From Timema cristinae (Eukaryota > Arthropoda > Insecta > Phasmatodea > Timematidae), in assembly GCA_039000515.1 (NCBI GenBank), contig JBCFYV010000012.1, positions 43,154,355-43,218,354 of the forward strand: a DNA stretch of 64,000 nt, read 5' to 3'. Below are positions 33,930 to 45,648 of this stretch, piece by piece. A program made the position numbers and the translations under genes. The first letter of the stretch is position 1. Every line of letters starts with the position of its first letter. Under the pieces are notes generated by a model. That model ran no database searches and was not told where the DNA came from. It saw only the letters and a list, made by a program, of their open reading frames with translations.

Positions 33930-36767
33930 TCATAGAGATAAGTTCGTCCCCACAAATACGTCTGTGGTTTGTGAAGAACATTTTACCCATTGTTAAATAA
34001 TTAGGGAAGATAAAGTAACACGGCAAGAGGGAACAGTACAAACGTGTAAAAGAGAGAGGCCTAAATTAATAAATGGATCATTTCCTACAGTATTCAAAAA
34101 CCAGCCAGAATATTTATCAAAAGATTTACCAAAAAAGAGAAAAACACCAGATGAAAGACAAAGGGAAATTGAAACTATTTAAACATAAAGAAGAAGAACT
34201 TGCTTCCAAAAATAAAATTAAAAATTTCTCTGATTTTAAATCAAATTTTTCAAGGCACTACAAGCAAGAGTTAGGATATACAGTCATAAATGATGAAAAT
34301 AAAATCGGCTTTGTTAAACTAAATCTCACAGAAAGTTCACCTTCAATTTTTCTAAGTGTAAGTGTAAATCGAAGTTTAGATAGTACGATTCATGTTAAAG
34401 GTGTAGACATTACTAGAAACATTTTTAGAATGTTAGGCAATGAACATGAACAGTATTGTAACTTGTGGTCAACATTTAGAACCATTCTTGAAACAGGAAA
34501 CAAAGTAGCGATGAATCGGGTGGAAAGTTGTAGTGAACAATTGAAATTTTACATAAAGACAGCTCAAGAGATTCTAAGTAAGTGTCAAACTTTGGAAATA
34601 ACGGAAGAAAATGTTAAAATAAAAATAAAATATTTAGAGGAACAACTGAGCCTTATTCTAAATGAATCCCCTCGCTATTCACCTAGGATGATTATTTGGG
34701 CTTGCACACTATATTTTACTCATCCTGCCGGCTATATTGAACTAAGAAATACCAATGTCTTGACACTTCCCCAGCATCGATATCTAAATACTTTTAAAAT
34801 GAAATTAGGTACTGGTTCATCGGGATTTAGTAAACAGCAATGTGACTACTTGGAAAAGAAAAAAGAAATGTTGAACGACAAAGAATTATTTGTAAATGTA
34901 TTATTAGATGAAGTTTATATACGTCCAGACGCAACGTACAAATGGGGGAAAATAGAGGGTCTGGTAATGAAGGATGGTCATGCAGAACTGGCAGTAACAG
35001 TTCAAACATTTATGATTAGCTCAATTTTGTCAAAATACAAAGATGTTGTCGGCCTTTTTCCTCAGATGCATATGAAAGCAGAAGATCTTCACCAGTTATT
35101 ATTAAGTATTCTAAAGGCAATATCATTAATTGGGTTCCACATTGTGAGTATTATATCTGATAATAATAGAGTTAATCGAAAGATGTTTGAAATTTTATGT
35201 GGGGGACAAATGCTACCATCAATAACTAATCCTTTTAATGAAAGAGACTCAATATTTCTTCTTTTTTTTTTATACAGTTCACCTCTTCAAGTCAATCTGT
35301 AACAATTGGCTGAACCAACGTGGCTCCCAACAAACGCTCATATTTCCTGAACCAGAGGTTATCCTGAAGCATATAAACAACACGGATGAGCATGACGACA
35401 AATCTACCTTGAACTTGCCCCAAAATCGTATGTGTGCAAGACTAAGTGACATTAAGAATATTCATAGATTAGAGCAAGATAAATTGTTGAAATTAGCCCC
35501 AAGTCTGACAAGAAAAGTCCTTTACCCAACTTCCGTAGAGAGACAAAACGTTTCTTTGTGCTCAAAATTGTTCGATGAAAAATACATAGCTGCCTTAGAA
35601 CTAGTCCAAAAGAATACAACAGGTACTTCTCAGTTTTTGATCATAATATCGACATGGTGGAAAATTGTAAATACTAAAAGTGTCATCAGTGGAACTAAAT
35701 TAAGAGATGTGTTTAGAGAACCAATCAGATGTGATGAAAGTAGAAGCCTAAAATTTCTCTGTTATTTTGGAAAGTGGCTTGATCAATGGTCAGATTTTAG
35801 TGGAATGGAATATAACAAACCAGGAAATGCATGGGGAAAACTTAGTTTGGAAACAAGATTTTCACTTAAGCACACTACAAATACATTAATGATGCTGTGT
35901 AAGTACTTATTAGAAACCCATGGAAATGTTTTCAAGTACGTGTTACTAGGCAAATTTCAATATGATATTGAATCTAGATTTGGACATTATCGTCAAATGA
36001 GTGGAGGAAATTATCAGATAAGTGTAACAGAGATTTTGGAGTCGGAAAGAAAAATAAAAGCATTATCTATGCTGAAAGTAAAATCTTCTAGAGCAGGCGA
36101 ATTTTCAATAAGTGAAATTTTTATTGGAGCAGAAGATGAATGTGAAGAAAAAAATGATGAGATTAGTAGTGTCAACGATATGAATTTATTTGAGTCTGTT
36201 AGCAATGAAGACGTTACAGATAGTGAAATAATGACTTTGATATATATAACAGGCTATGCAGTTTACAAAGTGGGAAATTCGTGTACTTGCACGGTGTGTA
36301 AAGAAGTGTTACAATACGATGATATGATGGATTTGAAGAACACTAGGACGGAAGAGAACTATCAATACTTGCGGTTCATTGACAGAGGAGGTTTAAAAAA
36401 ACCAAAACCTGAATTCATTCAACTGTTAGTGTTAGTGTTAAAACTATTCAAGTGTTTAACATCAAGCATATACGAAGAAATGTTTTTTGCCAAAAAATCA
36501 CAAAAGGGTTTTTTATACCGACTCGCAATGCAATTGGGAAGAGAGTTTTGTGAGTTAACCACTAAAGACTGCACTAAGTGTGAACAACCTTATCTAGTTT
36601 TGGTTAAAAAAGTAATTACAATATTCTGTAATATTTTAATTAATAACTATACAAAAATTTTGAAAGACAGACTACAATATATGAAAAGCGAAAAACGTAA
36701 ATTAAATAAACTTTCCTGTTATCAAAATCAAGTAAATTTGTATCTAAAACTTTGTAAAAAAATGTAG
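33572..36767 (+). pseudogene. P-element/THAP9-like transposase, multiply disrupted
   Basis: DNA-transposase with an N-terminal THAP zinc finger and an RNase H-like catalytic core. The THAP finger starts at 33572 (KPSRCCVPGCQSNYDSKKSD): Lys AAG sits where an initiator Met is expected. The finger runs CxxxC...W...CEEH (to about 33983) across the SINE. It is followed by TAA at 33994-33996, the THAP-adjacent RPKLINGSFPTVF...QPEYLS, and a frameshift near 34180. The 34185-35260 frame holds LLDEVYIRPDATYKWGKIEG (first catalytic Asp) and IISDNNRVNRKMFEIL (second). A second frameshift lies in a T run at about 35260-35270. The last frame (to 36767) holds VHLFKSICNNWLN, FQYDIESRFGHYRQMSG with the likely third catalytic Glu, and ITGYAVYKVGNSCTCTVCKE. 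The order and motifs match P transposase; it cannot be expressed intact. Confidence 0.88.
33711..33929 (+). mobile_element. 5'-truncated family B SINE inserted in the THAP exon
   Basis: The sequence begins GAATGTGGGGAATGCAAGGT, collinear with position ~19352 of the full copy, and ends in the shared tail plus a long (AAT)n run. The 14-bp duplication TCATAGAGATAAGT occurs at 33697-33710 and 33930-33943. Removing it rejoins HRDK to FVPTNTSVVCEEH in frame, so the site and duplication are unambiguous. The poly-Leu minus-strand ORF here is the reverse of the AAT tail. Confidence 0.93.
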
Positions 36768-37153
36768 CCTAAATTATGTTGATGCTCAGTTACTTTTGTA
36801 CCTCTTTTAATACATTCAACATTTGAAAACATTATAACTTTATTTAACAATAAATTAAGAACAAGTATTATATTCTAGCTTAAAATCATTTTAGTAAGAA
36901 TGTAAATGACACATATCATTCGTCAATAATTTGTACTTAACATTAATAACCTTATTAGCACACAATTGATTCTAGTAATTAGATTAAAATAATATAACTT
37001 GCGTAAGGAAGAGGGGAGTATTGATTGTGGTTGATAAAATCAAATCAATCTAGTTATAAAAAAATTACAACGCATAAAGCTTCAACAGAACACGATTTAT
37101 TGAAATATTACATGGGAACGCACGCTAGTTACAGCTGTAGTAGGACTGCTATC

Positions 37154-37201
37154 GTGACGTCACCTCAGAAGCATGCAGGCCCATTAGCTCTCGTAGGCCC
37201 C
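37154..37201 (-). repeat. Right terminal and subterminal inverted repeat
   Basis: Reads TGACGTCACCTCAG, then GCATGCAGGCCCATTAGCTC and TCGTAGGCCCC up to the duplication. It is the reverse complement of the left end apart from one substitution and a short subterminal spacer difference. Confidence 0.9.
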
Positions 37202-37209
37202 GGCCAGGC

Positions 37210-38050
37210 TGAGGGAGTAACAACTAGATTCGTAGAGCCGTCTTCATTTGTTTTTGCTTAGGGTGCGGTCTCTTTTACTTGCTCACAGACGGGTCACGCC
37301 TCCTTTCAGTCAGTGAGAAAGAGTGTTAGAGGAAGGAGGTGATGATAACCAGGCGTGTTGAAGTTGGGAGTCAAATTGGTTACAATGTAACTTTTTTACA
37401 AAATTATTTGTATTTATTAAATATTGGAAATATAATAAATATTTAATCATTCTTAAAGTTATAGACAAACTAAATAAAAATTTCACAATTTACTGTAATT
37501 AATGATTTCCTACGGTAACTCAGAAAAATTATACCTGGACAGGGATTAGAGCCCTTGTCCTTTGAGTTTGAATGTCATTATATAAAAACCCGAGATTGTG
37601 GCTCAAAACCCGGAATCACTCCTAAGAGAGTATATCGATGATAGTTTGTCTTTTGTTGAGTAGTAAGCAACAAAGTTGAAAGGATTAGGGTGAGGTGTGG
37701 TGGCTTCCAGAATTAACTGTGAAATGTAAAGACACTCTGAAAGGGTGAAGTATAGGAGGGATAGAGGGGTCTTTGGGGTGACTGCCATAGCTACCCCTAG
37801 TGAGATGATAATACATAGTACTAGTTGTAAGAAAGAGTTGCAAAACCTCGAGGTGTCCATCTGAATCTTAAACAATATTGGATCTCAGAGGATAAAAATA
37901 AAATAAAGAACTGGCAATCAATTGGAAAGTACTTAAGACATAGCTTGCGTGGGAAATGAACCAGTAATAAGATGTGGTGCTAAAAAACAAATATATAATA
38001 ATCAACATTTTATAATCATAAACATCATCAACACCATCATCAAATGTTTC
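37210..38050. other. Flank of the P-like element; SINE tail scrap near 37950-37990
   Basis: The first ~140 bp is GC-richer, like the left flank. CAGTAATAAGATGTGGTGCT plus A run near 37960-37990 is a family A/B tail scrap. No gene recognised. Confidence 0.45.
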
Positions 38051-38059
38051 CAACCTGTG

Positions 38060-38235
38060 GCCGGGTCAGTTTATTAAAATGACTCCATCTTCCTCTAGCC
38101 TTCCACCATTCTTCCTTCTTTAATTTAATCCATTCTTCACCTCTCACTTGAACACTTTCTGTTATATGCTCTCCCCATCTCTTTCTTTGCCTCTCCTGCG
38201 GTCTTTTTTTCACACACTTCATTGGACGCACTTGA
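38060..38235 (-). pseudogene. C-terminal fragment of a LINE reverse transcriptase ORF
   Basis: The minus frame reads KKRPQERQRKRWGEHITESV then QVRGEEWIKLKKEEWWKARG and RWSHFNKLTRP. This follows the R-P-x-x-R-x-R-x-R-W...W...DR-x-x-W C-terminal pattern of RTE/CR1-type ORF2 proteins. 5'-truncated, as is usual for LINE insertions. Confidence 0.55.
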
Positions 38236-38239
38236 ATGG

Positions 38240-39810
38240 TGGATCAAGGTATTCCTGTCAGCCGATATTCAATTAGGGCCCACTAAATTTGTAGATTAAA
38301 TTATACTTGTCAGCCAGTCGACACGAATTTCGAAACAACCTGTAATCACATTCAACTCCTAACCACTAACCTAACCTAGCCTAGCATAACATAGACTCCA
38401 AGTTTCATTTTGGACAAAACCATTATGAATTTAATTTTTACTCCTTAGTTTGTGTAAGGTTATTACATATCTCAGATGAGTTGTTCCACAATTCATGTGC
38501 ACCGGCTTCATTTCTGACATTTTCTTTGGCATCTTATCTTCTTTCATTATCATTACATGTTCATACAATTTCAGTCTTGCTTCCTCTACAATCTTCTTTT
38601 TATAATAAGTTAATACTAATACAAATTTTGCTAATATATGGAAACAAAGCTATAATCCTGACTACGAGAGCTAATCGACGCCCTTCTTAGCGCAATAGGC
38701 GATATATCAAGTTTTGGTAAGTGGTTGGACCGATTACAAGCTTAGCTGTAAAATGGATGTGTATACATTTAATCAATATTAATAAATATATAATGTTGTA
38801 GGAAGATATAGTAGTGAAAATATTTAATGGTGTATTGAGAAAAAATTTCATATTAGCAAAAAAATATAATTTACTTCATATAATTATTTTAATAAGGGCC
38901 ATTTTTAGGTTTATTCTTTGTATGTACCTTTTAATATGTTCTTAAATTACTAACCTAATTTCAGATTTCAGATTTGTTGATGGTGCCGTCTCTCTCTTGC
39001 AATTATGTAAATCCTCTCTTTCAAAATTCAGTGGAGCTCTCTCCTGTGTACAGAAGGGGCAGCATATGTGCTCATTTTGGTATATTTTATTATCATTCTC
39101 TCTAGTTCATCGAATTTGCTCTAAGGTTGAATTAAAGATTGGTTCACCGTTGGGATATCATCCGGAAGCAAGCATTAGGGATTCCAGCAACTGTGTTTCC
39201 AGATTGCTGAAACTTTTTTTAGATTGATTTTTTTTCCAGGGACAAGTGTAAGGGTGAGATGTCCAGTCATTTAAAGTCCCTAGTACATGTCCACAGTATT
39301 TTTAGGCAACTTCCCATCCAACCAGATCTCGCGCTTTTGGCTCGTCGGGCTGCTGCTTAGCAAGGGAAAGACCTTTTACCTTGATCAAATGTCTTGCATG
39401 GGGTGTAAACTCATCAAGGTATGTGTCAAATTATCCCTTAGGTGTTTGTTTGGTGGCGGTAAGTACGCTGTAGGACTTAAAATGGAAGAAAAGGGAGATC
39501 CCTAACTGCTTACTTATGTAGGGATCTCGCCCAACCAGGGGGCGAATTTGGTTTTGAATCCATCAGATCCACAATATTTTTTGATTTTGTTTTTAAACTA
39601 TTGCCTTTGAACGTTTGTTAGCGTGTACCATTAGACCGAGCTGCACATACTTTGAACTAAGAACTGCTCACATTAAGAAACTTGAGATGTACGTACACTG
39701 TAGGCCTGCAGCTAAAACAGAGCCGCCCAGAGAGCTCAAGGGAACTGGGGTAACGTATTTTTGGGGGTCCCCTTTCACAAAAATAATAAACATACACTTG
39801 CTTCTCTTCC
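38240..39810. other. Intergenic stretch with unassigned coding-like segments near 38940-39500
   Basis: The minus strand of 38960-39240 contains a frame with ICCPFCTQERAPLNFEREDL (two Cys in CPFC), and 39250-39500 has open frames on both strands. No family was recognised, and neither strand can be preferred. Confidence 0.3.
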
Positions 39811-39814
39811 TTTT

Positions 39815-40060
39815 GTCAATGTCTAAGGTGTCATATTCACATTGGACTAGACTGCCGATGATGAGTTCGTGGTTTGACTCTCACTCGAGTGTACTGAGTT
39901 TTTTCTTCATAAAATGGTTTTCCATTCTTTCTACATGTAAATATGAGTGCACTTCCTTTTAAATTAACCTTCCTATCCCTAACATATTAGCATAGTTAGA
40001 AGTTAGTATATAGTCCATACATATAACTCAAACGGGTACCAGTGAAATACAGCGACACAT
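39815..40060 (+). mobile_element. Diverged tRNA-derived SINE copy (family A)
   Basis: ACTAGACTGCCGATGATGAG, CGTGGTTTGACTCTCACTCG (degenerate B box), AATATGAGTGCACTTCCTTT and a CATATAACTCAAACGGGTAC tail occur in the expected order. Confidence 0.7.
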
Positions 40061-40249
40061 TTTTACATGTAATGGATTTACTTTTATCAAGGTAATCTAA
40101 GCTATGTACATTATATAAAAGTTTGTTTCAAAGATGGTTAAGCTAGTAATTTCATTTAACAACTTAAGTACGTTCACTCTCACATCATTTAAAAATAATT
40201 TTTCAAGATTTCATTGCAGCTTATTTATCAATATTATCCTCAAAATGTA

Positions 40250-41660
40250 TTTCCTTAACAAGATTATGTTCAGTGCTAAAATTTAGCAAATGGTTTAGTC
40301 TATCCTCACCGGTGATAGAACGCAAACGTTTTTAATCAAATACAAATTACTGAAAGCGCGTTCCCCCGATGCTACTGACACAGGTTAGGAGTCTTAAATA
40401 GATGCAAATTTGTGGAAAAACTGTTACTAGACTTTATTGAAATAAAACATTTGAGCATTTCAAGGGCAGAACTCACATTTTCACTAACATACAAGTTAGA
40501 TTATGTCCATTTTTTGTAAAAGATCTAATTAACTCTATGATATCTTCTTTTTTAAGGTCCAGAGGATATGCTTACCACAAAGCTTCGGCATAAGTGGCTA
40601 TGGCTGAGGTGTTCACATCATCTGTTGTGTTCAAAAGAGGTAAGAATAATACTGATAATTCTGCCATTCTATCAGCCAGGTTACGTAATTCATCAAGAGC
40701 AGATCTAATGCAGGAATGAACACCTGCACATTGAATCTAGTTTCTGGAGAGTCGATCTTGTAATAAACATCACCTCCCTCATCATGAAATTTTCATTTCT
40801 TAAGAATTCTTGAGACATTCTACTCTGGTTTGATTCTGAAGTTCGAAGTGACTTCTTTTGATTCTGTAAGGAAACTTGGCCAGGATTATTTCAAAAATTG
40901 AATCTCCTCCACTAGGCTCTTCAGATTTTGTGTTCGTACTTCAATTGTTAGTTTATAATTTTGAAGGACTCTGTTCCTTTCATTAATGCACTGCAAGACT
41001 TTGTAACATATTATAGGTGTAGGATGAATTAAAACGTTTTCAGGCACTCAATTAGACCCAATACATCCACTGCCCTCCGGTGGTATGTTAAGCTCCTCCT
41101 CAATTCGTAAAAATATTCTAAAGCACTTCTGTGATTTTTCATCAGAGGCCCAACAGCGTCTAATCTTGCACTCCATTTAATTTTCGATATAAATTGAAGC
41201 GATATATTATCAGTATATTGTAGAATTTTCCACCTCACAGATCTAACAAAAATATATTGTAGAGTTTCTAGACATTGCCAAAATAGGCTTTCACCTCTAA
41301 AATGGGTTCTATAACGTGTCTACAACAAATATTCAACGTGTGCGCAATGCAGGTTGAAAAATAGGCTTAAGGATTCTTATAAAAATGCTTGCGCTTACAC
41401 CTTGAAATTTACCTGACTTGTTAGAGGATTTATCTTAACCTTATCCTCTGCACTGTGATAGCTTTACGTTAACTTCTTATAAGACATTCTTGATCTGTAC
41501 TGCAATATATGTTCCTTCTTCTTGTCAAAGTATATCAGCTTGATAAATCTTGAATAAACCACCCATTTTCGTTTTTTTGTATTACATATCAGAGAAAAAA
41601 TCTAACTGCTTGATATGTGATACATCAGGGATGCCATCAACGATAATGATATAAAATTTC
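40250..41660 (-). pseudogene. hAT-family/ZMYM1-like transposase remnant
   Basis: Minus-strand reading from 41650 downward gives: FYIIIVDGIPDVSHIKQLDF (the D-x-T-P-D-V-S-H block with a catalytic Asp), KCRGQ-like and SNKSGKFQGVSA, CIAHTLNICC (the C-A-A/H-H-S-L-N block), KIKWSARLDAVGPLMKNHRS (the R-W-S-A-R block), and finally PVSVASGERAFSNLYLIKN with RLRSITGEDRLNHLLNF in a shifted frame, the hAT C-terminal dimerisation motif. All blocks are in the right order, with several frameshifts and stops. This is the DUF4371/hAT-C type found in ZMYM1-like proteins. Terminal repeats were not found. Confidence 0.8.
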
Positions 41661-42344
41661 TTATAAATAAAACTGGAGGATTGAAAAAAATACATTTTTA
41701 ATAATTAATATTGTAACAACCTTTTATTTTATTTAAACTAACTATAAAATATAAGAATATATTAAAAAAATCATGCTATAATTAGGTACATTTGTATAAT
41801 TCTGTTTCATTTGTTGATATCGTTTAATTCCAGTTAAAATACTGATTGTTTTTCTGCATTATGTTAATCACTAATACTTCCATGAAGTAATAGGAAGGAG
41901 CTATCTCGTTTATGAGTATTTAAAGTAATTTTTCTTGTATATATTGACTATTACTTAGATGTTGTCAAACATTTACCTTATGGCTAATAATATTCAAGGA
42001 AGTATATCAGTATATATATATATGTATACATATAAAAATAAAAATGTTAAGCGCAAAACTCGAGAACGGCTTGACCAGTTCGGCTATTTTTTATTCTAGT
42101 ATTCGTAGAAGTCCGAGGAAGGTTTTTATGAAGAGAAAAATTTAAAAAATTTCACTGAAAAACGTAAAAAACACATTTTTTATTTTCCCATTCAAACAGT
42201 TCCTAGCTGTCAATTCTAGGGATAGCGATCTAAGATAGATTAAACGAAGAATCGATATTTTTGGGGTCGTAAATATCGATTGGAGCAATGAATCGATTAA
42301 GTGAATCAATCTCAGACACCCTAAAATCGACTTTCGATTCATTC

Positions 42345-42872
42345 ATTTACTGTTTCGTTTAATTCAATTAAAACAAAAGAGTACCAAACCATAATATAAA
42401 GAAAAAATATTTGAAATTTAATAAGTAACTTTATAATTATGAATGTAAACTTAAAATTAATATAAACTACTTGAATGCATCCGTAGATTTGTCACTTTAT
42501 CTTTCTACGATATACAGTTTTACTTTGACAGTTTTTCAGTAGATTCTCAATTAGGGCAAGTTATTTTCTTGGTTGCTTTTAAATATTCGCTTCTCAATCG
42601 AAACATTTACGTACTATTTCGTTTTATTCAAATAAAGCAAAAGAGTGCCAAACCATAATATAAAGAAAAAACATTTGAAAATTAATTAGCAACTTTATAA
42701 TTATAAACATGACCTTAAAATTAATATATAAAAATTAAATTCATCCGTAGATTTGTCACTTTCTGATTCTACGATACACAGCTTTACTTTTACAGTTTTT
42801 CAGTAGATTCTCAATTAGTGCGTGTTATTTTCTTAGTTGCTTTTAAAACTTCCCTTCTCAATTGACAATTCA
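42345..42872. repeat. Two-copy ~264-bp tandem duplication in the Helitron leader
   Basis: CCAAACCATAATATAAAGAA, ATCCGTAGATTTGTCACTTT and CAGTTTTTCAGTAGATTCTC recur at a period of 264 bp (copy 1 from about 42345, copy 2 from about 42609), with moderate divergence. Confidence 0.9.
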
Positions 42873-45648
42873 GTTCCTCGATTTATATTTGGTTGATTGG
42901 TTTATTTTGTTTGTGTTTCCATTTATGCTCAGTTCAATACTCATGCTGCCTATAAGACGCGGGCGAAGCAATTTGGGTCGAAGAACTTGAAATGTTAGAA
43001 ACCAAGCTAATTTTCTTTCTAATCGGACTGCACAACAACATGAAGAGCAAAATTAAATTGAAAGGATTCAGATATCACAAACCTGTGCAGCACGTCATTT
43101 AGGTAATATTCTTACAGGTTTGAAACGAGCTGCTTTCAGTTACGATGTTTCAATTGACTACAGTGCCTACCAATGCGTTGCTATTGGATCTATGAACTCA
43201 GTTTTTCCAAATTATAAGACATTGAAATACAAAAATGAAGCCGCTGGATTGTGTTGCGCAAATGGCAAAGTGAAATTAGTGCCATTGGTTACACCACTAG
43301 AGCCATTGTACTCATTGGTTTCCGGAACAGAAACGGTTTCCATACATTTCCTTACTAATATCCAAAAATATAACATCTGCTTCCAAATGACTTCATTTTG
43401 TGCAACACATGTAGTTAGGGACAATTTTATGCCAACTTTCAAGGTACTATATAACAAACAGACTTATCCCCCGTATTTCTCTGTTTATTTTATTCAATAG
43501 TTTTTGTAATAAAAGTAATAAGCCAACCTGTCTTTTTAATTCACAGATACAAGGACAAATATATCACCGAGCAGGTTCACTGTTGCCGGTGTCAGATGGC
43601 GACTACCAATTCCTGCAAATTTATTTAATGGGCAATTCTACACAATAAATTGATCTGCATTGTGCACATAACAGTTAAGTGAAGCGGTCTATTGTAGAAG
43701 AATTACAAACTTTCTTTCATCAACACAATCAATTGATTACATTGTTCAAGACTGCACTGGATCTTATGCCATATGATAATCACAAAATTGTAATCAAAGC
43801 TGATAAAACTCCTGTGGGGCAACATTAAAGACGTTTCAATGCGACAACAATTGATGAAGTTGCGATTGTTATAGTTAGAGAAAATTTGGAAGCCCGTAAT
43901 ATTGTTTTACATCGCCGGAATGATCAGTTACAGCGTGTGTATGAAACACACCGATCATATGATGCGCTACAATATCCTATCATATTTTGTCAATGTGAAG
44001 ATGGTAATCACTTTTCAATCAAGGTTTAGCAATGGAGACTTTGTATCAATTACTATATGTATTATATGCAAGTTCAATCACTGTCATTAAAACAATCATT
44101 TATTTACAGGTGCCGAAACCAACAAAAAGGTCAGTTCAATGAACTATTATTCTTACAGCCTGATGGTTCGTGAAAATGAAGACAATCACATCTTAAAATC
44201 TCGGTGATTATTTCACCAATATGCTGTTGAAATGTATGTCAAAATTGAAACAGAACTATTGACATTCATCAGGTTGAACCAGACCAAACTCAGTTCTGAA
44301 GAGTATATTCACCTTCGATATACGATTAATACTGATGAAAATGTAGAGAATGTCGGCCGGATGACAATTCTTCAAGCAACATACATCGGAAGTCCTCGAC
44401 AAGTGCATTAATATGCTTAAGATGCCATGGTGTATGTTCGTCATTATGGCACAGCAGATTTATTTATCCCATTCACGTGCGAATCCACAGTGGATAGAAA
44501 TCAAAATTGAGTTATTCCCTAGTCAATCAACCATTGATCCCCATAACATTACGGCAAGAGTCTTCAAACAAAAGTTGAAATTTTTAATGGATTTCTGTGG
44601 AGTGGCAGAAACGTGGATTGCCTTATGCACATATTCTGATTTGGTTGGTTGAGAAGATAAGACCAAATGAAGTTGATGAAGTGATATCAGCTGAAATTCG
44701 TGATGTACAATTTGATCCAGGCTTGCATGGGGTAGTAATTAAAACATGATTCATGGTCCCTATGAAACACTTAATCAAAATTCACCGTGTATGGTGGATG
44801 GTATATGTTAGAACCGTTATCCACGGGTATTAATATCAGAAACAATTCCGGAAATGATGGTTATCCACTGTATCGTCGCCAATAAACTGCAGACAAAGGA
44901 AGGTCAGAAGTTGTCAAAGTAAATCAACAAGACATTGAAATTGATAATCATTTGATTTTTCCATATTCACTGATAATATTAAAGTCTTTCAAGGCGCACA
45001 AAAATGTTGAATCTTGCCATTCCGTGAAATCTATCAAATACATTTGTAATTAATATGTAACCAAAGGAAGTGACAAGGCTGTGATTAAAGAATTCAAATG
45101 GAGAATTTACCCAATACCAAATGGGCTGGTATGTTAGCAGTAATGAAGCAATTTGGTGCATTTTTTTCTTTTCCCATGAAAGACACCCCACTGTTGTTCA
45201 CTTAGCCATACACTTAGAAAATGGTCAAAGAGTATATTTAATAGCACAGAACGCATTACAACGAGCTATTCAACCACCATCTACAACCTTGACCAGCTTG
45301 TGTGAAAATTATGATTTCGCCTGAACACTGTTATACTCCAAACTGCCAAAATAATATACTTGGAATAAATCCTCAAAGAAATTTCAAAGACGGAAACAAG
45401 GAAAACCAGTCCCAGATTTCCCAAATGTATATTCCATCGATGCAATAGGTCGAATTTATTCAGCCCATCCAAGCAACGATGAGTGTTTTTATTTGCGATT
45501 GCTATTAGTCAATGTTTTAGGCCCAACATCATTCCAACATTTACGAACTGTTTATGGTGAATTGTGTGGCTCTTACAGAGAAGCCTGTCAACGTTTCAAC
45601 TGTTAGAAAATGACGCTCATTGGGATAAATTCTCTCAATGATGTATAA

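Larger units (their letters stand above)
33299..37201 (+). mobile_element. Complete P-element-like transposon with THAP transposase, decayed
   Basis: Perfectly placed ends: the left terminal repeat starts CGGGGCCTACGAGAGCTAAC (33299) and the right end is its reverse complement with one mismatch over 31-32 bp. A subterminal TGAGGTGACGTCA is also inverted at both ends. GGCCAGGC flanks both sides (33291-33298, 37202-37209), an 8-bp duplication as for P elements and one base away from the Drosophila P target consensus GGCCAGAC. The interior encodes a THAP-type transposase in three broken frames and has received a SINE (33711-33929). The last part of the element (36768-37130) is non-coding. Confidence 0.9.

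Noticed and set aside
33805..34041. Minus-strand ORF with a long poly-leucine run
   Set aside because: It is the reverse strand of the (AAT)n tail of the family B SINE and has no independent coding support.
34073..34184. First ~37 residues of the 34073-35302 ORF (MDHFLQYSKT...)
   Set aside because: They are an out-of-frame reading of the THAP-adjacent region (RPKLINGSFPTVF frame); the transposase frame is joined only from about 34185.
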